Shown here: positions 1 through 6,965 of the stretch, one piece after another | Layout: every line of letters starts with the position of its first letter | Numbering within the stretch: position 1 is the stretch's first letter | Assembly: GCF_021731785.1 (NCBI RefSeq) | Contig: NZ_JAKFWS010000037.1 | Location: 1-51,525, forward strand | Length of the DNA: 51,525 nt | Source: Methylocystis sp. | GTDB taxonomy: Bacteria > Pseudomonadota > Alphaproteobacteria > Rhizobiales > Beijerinckiaceae | Reading direction: 5' to 3' | Notes under the pieces: model-generated | Database searches by the model: none | What the model was told of the DNA's origin: nothing | The model's input: the letters and a program-made list of their open reading frames with translations, nothing else | Made by a program: the position numbers and the translations under genes

Positions 1-333
1 GATCATTGAATTGGTCGCGATCAGCTCTTCGCGCTTCAAGCCGTTGATCTGGAATCCCGGCGCCTTGTCAAAATCGAGATTTGCCAGTTGCTCGGCGATG
101 GCGTTCAGCCGCTTCACGGCGCCGACGTAATTGTTATCGTAGTGCGAGACGAGAATTTTTTCGGACATGCCTTTGATGGTCTTAGGGTCGAAGGGCATCG
201 GCTTGGTGACGTGAGCCGCGCTCTTCTTCGGAGCCGCCGCTGTGTCTTCCGCGCGCGCGCTCTTCGCTGCAAGGAGCGCCCCTGCCGTTGCGGCGGTGCC
301 GATGAAGTTTCTGCGATCAAGATCATGTGTCAT
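1..333 (-). CDS. chrC: Fe/Mn superoxide dismutase with Tat signal, 5' part only (ChrC-like)
   Basis: Only the first 111 codons are in the window; the gene continues past base 1. The N-terminus carries a twin-arginine signal (DRRNFIG, then an Ala-rich stretch ending AKSARA), so export by Tat is expected. After it comes the start of an Fe/Mn-SOD alpha-hairpin domain (KPMPFDPKTIKGMSEKILV, then SHYDNNY), whose His is the first metal ligand of the family. The start at 333 is set by a strong AGGAGG eight bases upstream. It lies 20 bp after chrA on the same strand. In the known chrBACF operon of Ochrobactrum tritici chrC is an SOD that removes superoxide formed during chromate reduction, so operon context supports the name. 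The remaining metal ligands lie outside the window, so Fe versus Mn use cannot be judged. Confidence 0.88.
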   Translation of the reverse strand, partial: MTHDLDRRNFIGTAATAGALLAAKSARAEDTAAAPKKSAAHVTKPMPFDPKTIKGMSEKILVSHYDNNYVGAVKRLNAIAEQLANLDFDKAPGFQINGLKREELIATNSMI

Positions 334-353
334 GTTCAGCCTCCTGGTTCTCG

Positions 354-1838
354 CTAATCTGTATGCGCCGTTCCGCATTCGCGCATCTCTCCGAGTGTTT
401 CATCTGAGGGGGCTTGCGTCGCCTCCTCAACTGTCGCGGCCCATGACGCCGATGCGGAAGCTGGCGACGCGCCGAGGAGGTAAAGCATAACGCCGGCCGC
501 AGAACAGAGCGCGAGCGTTCGCAATATGCCCATGTCGAAACGGAAGATAGCGAGCGCCGCGCCGATCGTCAGAAGGAGCGCCCAAGGATCGACGCTTCGC
601 AGCACAGGCGCCTCGACCGACAAGCCAAAGCCGTGTAGGGCGACGACCTCGCTAAACAACGTGTGGATCGCAAACCACACCGCAAGATTGAGGATGACGC
701 CGACAACCGCCGCCGTGATGGCCGCGAGCGCCCCAGCGAGCGCTTTGTTTCCGCGCAGTCTTTCAACGAAGGGCGCGCCGAGAAATATCCATAAGAAACA
801 CGGCGTGAACGTGACCCATGTCGCGAGCAAGCCACCAAGCGTCCCGGCCACGATCGGCGGCAAGACGCCGGACTGGCGATAGGCCGCGAGGAACCCGACG
901 AACTGCAACACCATGATCAAGGGACCGGGCGTGGTCTCCGCCATGCCGAGGCCGTCGAGCATTTCGCGCGATTGCAGCCAGTGGAAATTGTCGACCGCCT
1001 GCTGCGCGACATAGGCGAGAACCGCATAAGCGCCGCCAAACGTGACCATGGCCATTTTGCTAAAGAAGACCGCGATCTGGCTGAAGACGTTCGCTGGCCC
1101 AAATGACATGAGCAAGGCGGCGACAGGCGCGAGCCAGAGAACGAGCCAGATCGCCGCAACCTTCAGCGTGCTCGCGATCGAAGACTTGGCATGGCCAGGA
1201 AGTTCGTTGCCGAGCAAGCTGTCGCTATCAGAAGTCTTCGCGCCGCCATGTCCGCCGCCCGCGAATTCAGAGAGCTTCGCTTTCCCCCCAAAGTAGCCGA
1301 TCACGCCGGCAGCGAAGACGATGAGCGGAAAGGAGACATCAAAGAAGAAGATTGCGACGAAGGCGGCGGCGGCGATGCCCTGCATCACGCGGTTCTTCAG
1401 CGCCCGCTTTCCCACTCGGAAAACCGCCTGGACGACAATAGCGAGCACGGCGGCTTTCAGGCCAAAGAATGCTGCCGCGACGAAGCCGACCTTGCCCAAC
1501 AGCGCATAGACGATGCTCAACGCCATAATCGCCGCCACGCCGGGCAGGATGAATAGCCCTCCCGCCATAACGCCGCCGCGTGTTCCGTGCATCAGCCAGC
1601 CGACATAGGTGGCGAGTTGCTGGGCCTCTGGGCCAGGCAGCAACATGCAGTAGTTGAGCGCGTGCAAAAAGCGACTTTCGGACAGCCAGCGCTTTTCCTC
1701 GACGAGGACCCTGTGCATCAGCGCGATTTGGCCGGCGGGGCCGCCGAAGCTCAGCAAAGCGATGCGCGCCCAAACGCTGAACGCCTCGCGCATGGAGACG
1801 CCATGACCTAGAGTGTTGAATGTCGCCGGCGCGTTCAT
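354..1838 (-). CDS. chrA: Chromate efflux transporter ChrA
   Basis: Inner-membrane transporter of the CHR family, 494 residues, which is the long two-domain form. The two homologous halves are visible: FGGPAGQIALMHR near the start and FGGAYAVLAYVAQQAV near the middle, each followed by a run of hydrophobic helices (LPGPEAQQLATYVGW in half 1, TTPGPLIMVLQFVGFLA in half 2). Family members export chromate driven by the proton-motive force. I use the internal ATG at 1838 (MNAPATF) because it overlaps the chrB stop by four bases (ATGA), a typical coupled pair, and because sequence upstream of it is the chrB reading region in another frame. The C-terminal 40 residues are polar and not conserved in the family as far as I know. 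Confidence 0.93.
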   Translation of the reverse strand: MNAPATFNTLGHGVSMREAFSVWARIALLSFGGPAGQIALMHRVLVEEKRWLSESRFLHALNYCMLLPGPEAQQLATYVGWLMHGTRGGVMAGGLFILPGVAAIMALSIVYALLGKVGFVAAAFFGLKAAVLAIVVQAVFRVGKRALKNRVMQGIAAAAFVAIFFFDVSFPLIVFAAGVIGYFGGKAKLSEFAGGGHGGAKTSDSDSLLGNELPGHAKSSIASTLKVAAIWLVLWLAPVAALLMSFGPANVFSQIAVFFSKMAMVTFGGAYAVLAYVAQQAVDNFHWLQSREMLDGLGMAETTPGPLIMVLQFVGFLAAYRQSGVLPPIVAGTLGGLLATWVTFTPCFLWIFLGAPFVERLRGNKALAGALAAITAAVVGVILNLAVWFAIHTLFSEVVALHGFGLSVEAPVLRSVDPWALLLTIGAALAIFRFDMGILRTLALCSAAGVMLYLLGASPASASASWAATVEEATQAPSDETLGEMRECGTAHTD

Positions 1839-2662
1839 GGCGCTTTTCCCGGTTTGGTTGCCGGCCAGTTGTGCGGCTCGTCCGTCGCGTCGCGGCACCA
1901 CCGATAAAAGGCATCGTAGAGCGCCGTGCCCGCTTCGACCTGTTCGAGATCGTCCGGATACATGCGCGACAAGCCCAGCGAAGCCGCAAGCAGACCTGCG
2001 GCTTCGGGAGCGAGATCGAGCCGCGCCGTATCCGCGCCACGCACGATGACGGCGAGCCTTTGCAAGGCCCCCATTTCCAATCCCCATTCCTCCAGCATCG
2101 TGTCGAAAGTGCAGCGCTCGCCTCTGTGGCTCCAAAATGCGCCTTCAACGTCGAAAGGCTCGGCCGAAAAGCGCTCTGCAACACCTTGCACTTCGGCCGG
2201 AGCGACGAACAGAAACACTGCCGTCGGATCGACGAAGCGTCGGATCAGCCAGGGACAGGCGATGCGATCGACCTTTGGGCGCGAACGGGTAACCCATACG
2301 GTGCGCCCCATTGCATCGCGCGGGGGCAGATTCGCCGCCGGAACCAGCGGCCCATCCGATTGCGCCCAGCCGACATGTCCCCCGATGAGCACATCGGCCG
2401 AGTCAGCGCCGGCTTGCCGCAGCCAGGCGGCCACGCCTTCGCCGAGATTTTGGCCGTTCTGGTCGATGACGACGACCGCACGGCCGGCAAATTCGCTGGC
2501 CCATTCAGCGACAGAGGCGTGAGCGCGCCGCAGCGCGCTAGGAATGAAGCGCGGATCGCTTCCCCACTCCTCGTCGGTCCGCGCGTCGATGAGCGCAGGG
2601 CAATGAGGGACGCCGATGAGGCGAGCAAGTTTATCGGGAGAGATTGCGTTGATTGACGACAT
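1835..2662 (-). CDS. chrB: Chromate resistance regulator ChrB (rhodanese-like plus ChrB C-terminal domain)
   Basis: 275 residues. Residues 1-120 look like a rhodanese domain (PALIDARTDEEW at the start, VVVIDQNGQNLGEG where the active-site loop should be), but no cysteine is present in that loop, so sulfurtransferase activity is unlikely. Residues about 120-275 are the ChrB domain (VWVTRSRPKVDRIACPWLI, RRFVDPTAVFLFV, CTFDTMLEEWGL). ChrB has been described as a chromate-responsive DNA-binding regulator of chr operons. An AAGGG lies eight bases before the ATG. It is the first gene of the chrB-chrA-chrC operon and is preceded by a conserved 48-nt leader that also precedes a second operon 1.4 kb away. 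The C-terminal assignment is firm; the missing cysteine is read directly. Confidence 0.9.
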   Translation of the reverse strand: MSSINAISPDKLARLIGVPHCPALIDARTDEEWGSDPRFIPSALRRAHASVAEWASEFAGRAVVVIDQNGQNLGEGVAAWLRQAGADSADVLIGGHVGWAQSDGPLVPAANLPPRDAMGRTVWVTRSRPKVDRIACPWLIRRFVDPTAVFLFVAPAEVQGVAERFSAEPFDVEGAFWSHRGERCTFDTMLEEWGLEMGALQRLAVIVRGADTARLDLAPEAAGLLAASLGLSRMYPDDLEQVEAGTALYDAFYRWCRDATDEPHNWPATKPGKAP

Positions 2663-2684
2663 GATGCGCCCTTGGTGAAAAACC

Positions 2685-2732
2685 GGACGCGATTCTTGGG
2701 CATGTCGCCTCGAGGGGAGATCGCTTCCCCAT
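2685..2732 (-). promoter_or_regulatory. chr leader element, copy 1 (5'-UTR RNA candidate)
   Basis: A 48-nt block on the minus strand ending 22 nt before the chrB ATG. It matches 47 of 48 bases with the block at 4106-4153. In RNA it can form a hairpin GGGGA/UCCCC with a 7-nt loop; five loop bases (GCGAU) are exactly complementary to AUCGC near the 3' end of the block, giving a potential pseudoknot, and GGC/GCC can form a small hairpin between them. It also begins with an AUG about where transcription should start, opening a 33-codon frame that ends inside chrB. I recall a computationally predicted chrB RNA motif in Alphaproteobacteria, but cannot confirm here that this is it. Confidence 0.7.
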
Positions 2733-2740
2733 GCGGCGAG

Positions 2741-2769
2741 GTTACATCAAACTTACCCACGAGTGTCAA
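2741..2769 (-). promoter_or_regulatory. Predicted sigma-70 type promoter of the chrBAC operon
   Basis: TTGACA (2764-2769) and TGTAAC (2741-2746) on the minus strand, 17 bp apart. Exactly 8 bp separate the -10 box from the ATGGGG that opens the conserved leader, so transcription should begin at or just before that AUG. The sequence CTCGTGGG directly after the -35 box is shared with the promoter at 4162-4190. Prediction only. Confidence 0.6.
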
Positions 2770-2904
2770 TAACGTCTCGCCAAGAATAGATCATCATCTA
2801 CCGCCCGGGTGGTGACGACAAGAGTGGCGCATCGGCTCATTAGCCGCGTCGATCAAGAGCGGACGATATGCGCGCGTGGGATGCCTCCTTCATGAAGCCG
2901 CTGC

Positions 2905-3885
2905 TCATCGTTTCACAGCGATCCCTTCCGGCGCCTTGGGCACGGGGATCGTCTTGATCACTTCGTCCGTCTCCGTATCGATGATCGAGACGCTGTTGGC
3001 GCCGGTGTTGGTAATCAAGAGCCAGCGTCCGTCCCCCGCGAAGCCGACGCCATGACTACCGGCATCCGGCGCGATCGAAATTGTTTTGACGATCCGGTTC
3101 GCCGCGAGATCGATCTTCTGCACCGTGCCAGCGCCGTCATTTGCGACATAAGCGTATGATTGATTTGGGGCGACCGTGACCTGAACGGGACCGGCGTCCG
3201 TGGCTATGTCGGTAAGGCGTTTGTGGGTTTGGCCATCAATGACGGCGACATGGTTGGCATTGTGGCATGCGACATAGATGCGCTTGCCGTCCTTAGTCGC
3301 GCCCGCGCCCAAGGGACCCGCCCCGACCGGGACCGTGGCCAATGTCTTGCGCGTCGAACGCGAGAGGACGCTCACGTCGCCGCCGCCGTAATTCGACACG
3401 AACAGTTTATCGCCCGAGACGAGGGCGAAATGGGGCATCGATCCGACTTTGACGACGCCCATTGAAGCCGCCGCCTGCGCGTCGAAGATCGCCACGTGAT
3501 CGTCGAATTCATTAGTGACGTAAGCCTCACGGCCGTCCGGGCTGAAATAGGTATGGCGCGGCCCTTTCCCTGTCGAAACGGTTTTGACGACGCTATTCGA
3601 TTGCGTGTCGATGATCGACACGGTTCCGGTGCTGTTGTTGGTCACCCATGCCTGCTTTTGATCGGGGCGAAGCGCGACGTTGTGGTTGTGGACGCCTACG
3701 GGGATTGCTCGTCCCGCCAAGCCCGCGGCGAGGTCGATCGCCGTGACGACGCCGCCAAACCAGGAGGTGACGTAGGCCGTTCCTTTCAAGGATTCGGGAG
3801 CTTGTGCCAACGCTGGCGAGGCGCCGCAAGAGGCGAGCAGGATGAACATGGGTATCGCATTATTTAGGAAGGTCGCGCGGGTCAT
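2905..3885 (-). CDS. Secreted YVTN-family beta-propeller protein
   Basis: 326 residues. A Sec signal peptide with a hydrophobic core (AIPMFILLASCGASPALAQA) is followed by repeated blades of the YVTN type: AYVTSWFGG, AWVTNNSTGTVSIID, AYVTNEFDDHVAIFD, LFVSNYGGGDVSVL, IYVACHNANHVAVID, AYVANDGAGTVQKID, LLITNTGANSVSIID. That makes about seven blades, a normal propeller. Such proteins are periplasmic or surface proteins of mostly unknown role, some linked to metal or redox metabolism. An AAGGAGG sits upstream of the ATG. The unit begins with the same promoter and leader as chrB, so chromate or oxidative-stress induction is a reasonable inference. No enzyme activity can be claimed. Confidence 0.9.
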   Translation of the reverse strand: MTRATFLNNAIPMFILLASCGASPALAQAPESLKGTAYVTSWFGGVVTAIDLAAGLAGRAIPVGVHNHNVALRPDQKQAWVTNNSTGTVSIIDTQSNSVVKTVSTGKGPRHTYFSPDGREAYVTNEFDDHVAIFDAQAAASMGVVKVGSMPHFALVSGDKLFVSNYGGGDVSVLSRSTRKTLATVPVGAGPLGAGATKDGKRIYVACHNANHVAVIDGQTHKRLTDIATDAGPVQVTVAPNQSYAYVANDGAGTVQKIDLAANRIVKTISIAPDAGSHGVGFAGDGRWLLITNTGANSVSIIDTETDEVIKTIPVPKAPEGIAVKR

Positions 3886-3900
3886 GGGAATTCCTCCTTC

Positions 3901-4080
3901 TCAGCGTGCGTGACGAAGCGGGATTTGCGATCGGAAGTTCGACAAGGCAATCGCCCGGAATGGCGATGAGGCACCGGCCGAGAAATTTCTGGCGGCGCGG
4001 CAGGCGGCAAGGATCAGGCTCTCGAAGAACCATCTCCGCCGGGCGCGTTCGCGAGGAAAGATTGAGGCATATAAGGACAT
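3901..4080 (-). CDS. Small arginine-rich ORF (59 aa) between chr leader copy 2 and the YVTN gene
   Basis: An open frame starting at ATG 4080 (MSLYASIFPRERARRRW) and ending in TGA 15 bases before the YVTN start. Its start has AAGGG about eight bases upstream and lies 25 nt behind the conserved leader, almost the same arrangement as chrB behind copy 1 (22 nt). The bases around both starts are also alike (TTTTCA, CAAGGG, then ATGTC). It is basic, with a short hydrophobic middle (FFESLILAACRAA). I recognise no family. It could be a real small protein, or an accident of a 268-nt leader; the placement relative to the leader is the main support. Confidence 0.4.
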   Translation of the reverse strand: MSLYASIFPRERARRRWFFESLILAACRAARNFSAGASSPFRAIALSNFRSQIPLRHAR

Positions 4081-4105
4081 GCAGCGTCCCTTGCTTTGAA
4101 AAGCT

Positions 4106-4153
4106 GGACGCGATTCTTGGGCATGTCGCCTCGTGGGGAGATCGCTTCCCCAT
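4106..4153 (-). promoter_or_regulatory. chr leader element, copy 2 (5'-UTR RNA candidate)
   Basis: Second copy of the block at 2685-2732, differing at a single base, with the same hairpin and loop-to-tail complementarity. Its opening AUG starts a 97-codon frame (3860-4153) that ends 26 nt inside the YVTN gene; the corresponding frame of copy 1 ends 32 nt inside chrB. Both would start with the peptide MGKRSPxEATCPRIASxFS. Flanking this copy, CTCGTGGGG (4130-4138) and its exact complement CCCCACGAG (4178-4186) on the plus strand form a 9-bp inverted repeat that could be an operator. Confidence 0.7.
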
Positions 4154-4161
4154 CTGAAAAA

Positions 4162-4190
4162 CTTACACCAAAAGGCCCCCCACGAGTCAA
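4162..4190 (-). promoter_or_regulatory. Predicted promoter of the YVTN unit
   Basis: TTGACT (4185-4190) and TGTAAG (4162-4167) on the minus strand with a 17-bp spacer, again 8 bp ahead of the ATGGGG of the conserved leader. The architecture equals that of the chrBAC promoter although the spacer sequence differs, which argues that the promoter and leader are kept as a unit. Confidence 0.6.
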
Positions 4191-4430
4191 CGTGCTACAA
4201 AACAAGAAGCGGCGGAAGCCTGCATTTCTCGTTTACGAACGTTCCAGGCCGGGATTTGCAACGCCACCGTCCCCAAGTAGTCGGCCATGCCCCCGCCAAA
4301 GCTCGGCACGCCACGCTGTAGCCCGACATAGCCCGCCCGACCGCGCCGGCGCACGACATAGCTCGACATTGCTATTCGCTACGCAACATACGTCGCCGAT
4401 CATCGCCTTCGAGATTGCTAGAATGAAAGC

Positions 4431-5390
4431 ATGGGCGACCATGCGTCAGACGCAAGCGCACGCCGCCGACCGCGATTCCGGCGAGCCTCTGATGCGCCAG
4501 CCTTCCGGGTGACCGAAGACGACATCGAGATCATCCGACACATCGCGCGACACCGCTTCTTGCGGTCGACGCACGTCGCGGCGCTCGTGGGGAGATCGCT
4601 CGACCGAACGAACGATCGGCTTTGCCACCTCTATCATGCAGGGTATGTCGACCGTCCCCGCGCCCAACTCGACTACTATCCGACAAAGGGCTCCGCCCCC
4701 GATGGTCTATGCCCTCGCCGATCGGGGAGCGCAGTTATTGCGCGAGCGTGGAGAAATCGGCCTGTCGGGGATCGACTGGGGCCGCAAGAATTTGGAGGCC
4801 GGCCGACCCTTCATCGAGCACCAATTGGAGATTGCTGACTTCGAAGTCGCCGCGCAACTTTCGGCCGAGCGTTCCGGCTACCACTACGCCAACGCCGAGG
4901 ACATTGTTTCCAAGTCGCTGGCGGCCGCCGGCTTGTATAGGGGCAATCCGTTTGCGTTTGGAGTCACCGTTTCGCATCAAGGAGCGCGCCACGAGATCGG
5001 ACTAGTCCCGGACATCGCCTTCGCCATCGAATCGAAGAAGGGCGCGCAGCGAAACTTCTTCGTCGAGATCGACCGGGGCACCATGCCGATCACCCGGGCG
5101 GACTTTTCCCAGACCAGCATCGAGCGCAAACTTCGCTCCTATCTTTCGGCCAATCACTCCCACTCTTCGAGCGAAGATTCGGCTGGAAGTTCTTTCGCGT
5201 CTTGTTCGTCACAAGCGACGACAGTCGCATCCGGTCGATGATCGAGGCGCTGCGATCCATTCAGCCTCCGGGCGCGCCCGGCTCCTCTCTCTTCCTCTTC
5301 GCCTCGCGTGACGATCTTCGCGTCGCCGATCCACTGACCGCAGCATGGCGCGGCGTCGACGGATCGCTGCGGTGGCCGTTGCCCCAATAA
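4431..5390 (+). pseudogene. Replication-relaxation-like protein, broken by two frameshifts
   Basis: Three frames together give one protein of about 319 residues. It starts in frame at 4431 with a winged-helix segment (VTEDDIEIIRHIARHRFLRS, later LCHLYHAGYVDRPRAQ) typical of the replication-relaxation family found on plasmids and integrated elements. The frame changes in a run of five C (4696-4700): removing one C gives YYPTKGSAP followed by MVYALADRGAQLL. It changes back near 5155-5165, after which FGWKFFRVLFVTSDDSRIR continues to the stop at 5390. The middle part (FEVAAQLSAERSG, GLVPDIAFAIES, FFVEIDRGTMPI) fits a nuclease-like core. The shifts compensate, so this is either a decayed gene or two sequencing errors. 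Confidence 0.7.
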
Positions 5391-6030
5391 GAGATGAAAA
5401 GCCTATTGGGTCGGGCGCGGGATCGCGGAAGAACTTGCGTCGGATCAGAACGTTATCGCGCCAAGGTGGGGTAAACGGTTTACCCCACCCTTTACCCCTG
5501 CGCTTACCCCATCCCCGGCAATGCGCCCCTCTCGTCCTTCGCCACTTCGCCGATCCAAAAAAACTGAAAAGCCAATTGGGTCTGGCTCGGGTTTCGACCG
5601 CACATAGCGTTAGCATAGCATTAACTGTAGCGGCCGGCCGCGGTTGCCCGCATCGCTCGGCGCGCTTACGGTTCGGCCTGTCGCCTGCCAACAGGCGACG
5701 ATCCTTTCAACCGCAAAACTCCAGCCCGGCCGGCGACGACCGGGCTTTTTCGTGCGCCGGCGTCATTTCCTCCGCGGGAGCGGCGGGCCATCAGCGCTTC
5801 GCGTCCGCCGTCAACGCCCTGGCGATCGTCTGCGTGACTGTCCTGGCGCCTGCGCCCGACAGCCGATTGACGAGCCCGCGCCGGACGAACTGTGCGAGCG
5901 CCCCCGACCTGCTTGCATCAAACCCAATCCCCCGCGACGCCCTCGGCGCGAAGATCGGCGATCGTCGGAGGGGCGGGCTGCCTGCATCCGGGGAAGACGC
6001 GGCGGCCCGCGGCGCTCGTCGCTGCTACGA
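5391..6030. other. Noncoding stretch with an imperfect direct repeat
   Basis: No convincing gene. It contains a 29-bp imperfect direct repeat, 5394-5422 and 5568-5596 (24 of 29 identical; core GAAAAGCC.ATTGGGTC), and C-rich GTTTACCCC/CTTACCCCA units at 5474-5515. The repeat spacing is 174 bp. Such a region behind a replication-relaxation gene could hold an origin or transfer site, but nothing here proves that. Confidence 0.45.
5723..5750 (+). terminator. Rho-independent terminator candidate
   Basis: AGCCCGG (5723-5729) pairs with CCGGGCT (5740-5746) across a 10-nt loop and is followed by a run of five T. It is oriented to stop plus-strand transcription coming from the broken replication-relaxation gene about 330 bp upstream. 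Confidence 0.6.
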
Positions 6031-6225
6031 TCAGAGCCCCAAGAACCCCAGAAAGCCCTTTTTCTTTTTGAGGCGTTGAACGTCTGCGGCTTCACGACGA
6101 ACCGACTCTCGGAGTTCGAGGATTTTTTCGTCGGGGATCGAGAAGTCGATTGCGGACAACGCCAGATTCCGGCGAGCGCCTGCAAGTTGTTCTTGCATGT
6201 AGTCGGCCAGGTTCTTTTGCGCCAT
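6031..6225 (-). CDS. Small hypothetical protein, 64 aa
   Basis: 64 residues, predicted mostly helical and charged (MAQKNLADYMQEQLAGARRN, ELRESVRREAADVQRLKKKK) and ending in a short hydrophobic tail (GFLGFLGL). AGGGGA lies nine bases before the ATG. I recognise no family. It is the last minus-strand gene of the mobile region, about 740 bp beyond the terminase-like gene. The lysine run followed by the hydrophobic tail could be a membrane-surface anchor; that is a guess. Confidence 0.5.
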   Translation of the reverse strand: MAQKNLADYMQEQLAGARRNLALSAIDFSIPDEKILELRESVRREAADVQRLKKKKGFLGFLGL

Positions 6226-6375
6226 GTCGTCCCCTGATTATCCTGCCAATCGTAACGTGTTGGGCGGCGACGATTATGACACAAACGGAGCCGCTGATCC
6301 CGTGAAATTTGAGCTGGCGCTCGGTCGCCTCAAGGGCTAATTTTCTGGTGGCGGGGATTTCTGGAGACGCGCTCG

Positions 6376-6732
6376 ATGAAGCGCCTTGTTCTCGTTGATA
6401 GGACGAGTAACCGAGTTTGCGGCGACACGTCGGCTCCCGGAACGCATACGCGAAATTGGGCTGCGATCGTCACTCAGCTTGACGATGATACCGCCGGACT
6501 GGCCGCCACCGCGGCGCGTCTGCTGGACCAGAGCTTGGGCAAGACGGCTTGCGACTACATCTTCACCCCGTTCGCCACCGATCGAGAATCTGACGGCTAC
6601 CTGATTTTTGACTGCAGCGGCTGTGAAGATGGATCGGCGTCGATCATGTCCGATCAAGTAGATCCGGATGAAGCAATCTACGCCATTATGACAAGCTGCT
6701 TTTATGTCGGCTACGTTCGACGCGACCATTGA
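6376..6732 (+). CDS. Hypothetical protein, 118 aa
   Basis: 118 residues with GGAG about ten bases before the ATG. Composition is balanced and the C-terminal half (FDCSGCEDGSASIMSD, VDPDEAIYAIMTSCFYVGYV) has four cysteines and looks like folded protein rather than a shadow frame. No family recognised. It is the only intact plus-strand gene inside the mobile element, convergent to the terminase-like operon, a position where satellites and prophages often carry accessory genes. No defence or toxin motif is visible. Confidence 0.45.
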   Translation: MKRLVLVDRTSNRVCGDTSAPGTHTRNWAAIVTQLDDDTAGLAATAARLLDQSLGKTACDYIFTPFATDRESDGYLIFDCSGCEDGSASIMSDQVDPDEAIYAIMTSCFYVGYVRRDH

Positions 6733-6965
6733 CGATCAGCCCTCAGTTCATAGCTGACTGCTCAGCGGCTATGAATCCGGGTTTAACCGAAGTTGCAACT
6801 AATTCCCGAGAAGGTCCCTACCACAACCCTCTGTCGCAATACGTTGGAGATTTCGAGAAAATCCCACGGTTAAGCAATACAACTTTTTCTTGGCGACCGC
6901 ACGGCCAGGTTCAAGTCACCAAAAGTTGGCCCCTGGTCGAATTTCTCGACTTGGCGCGGGCCGCG

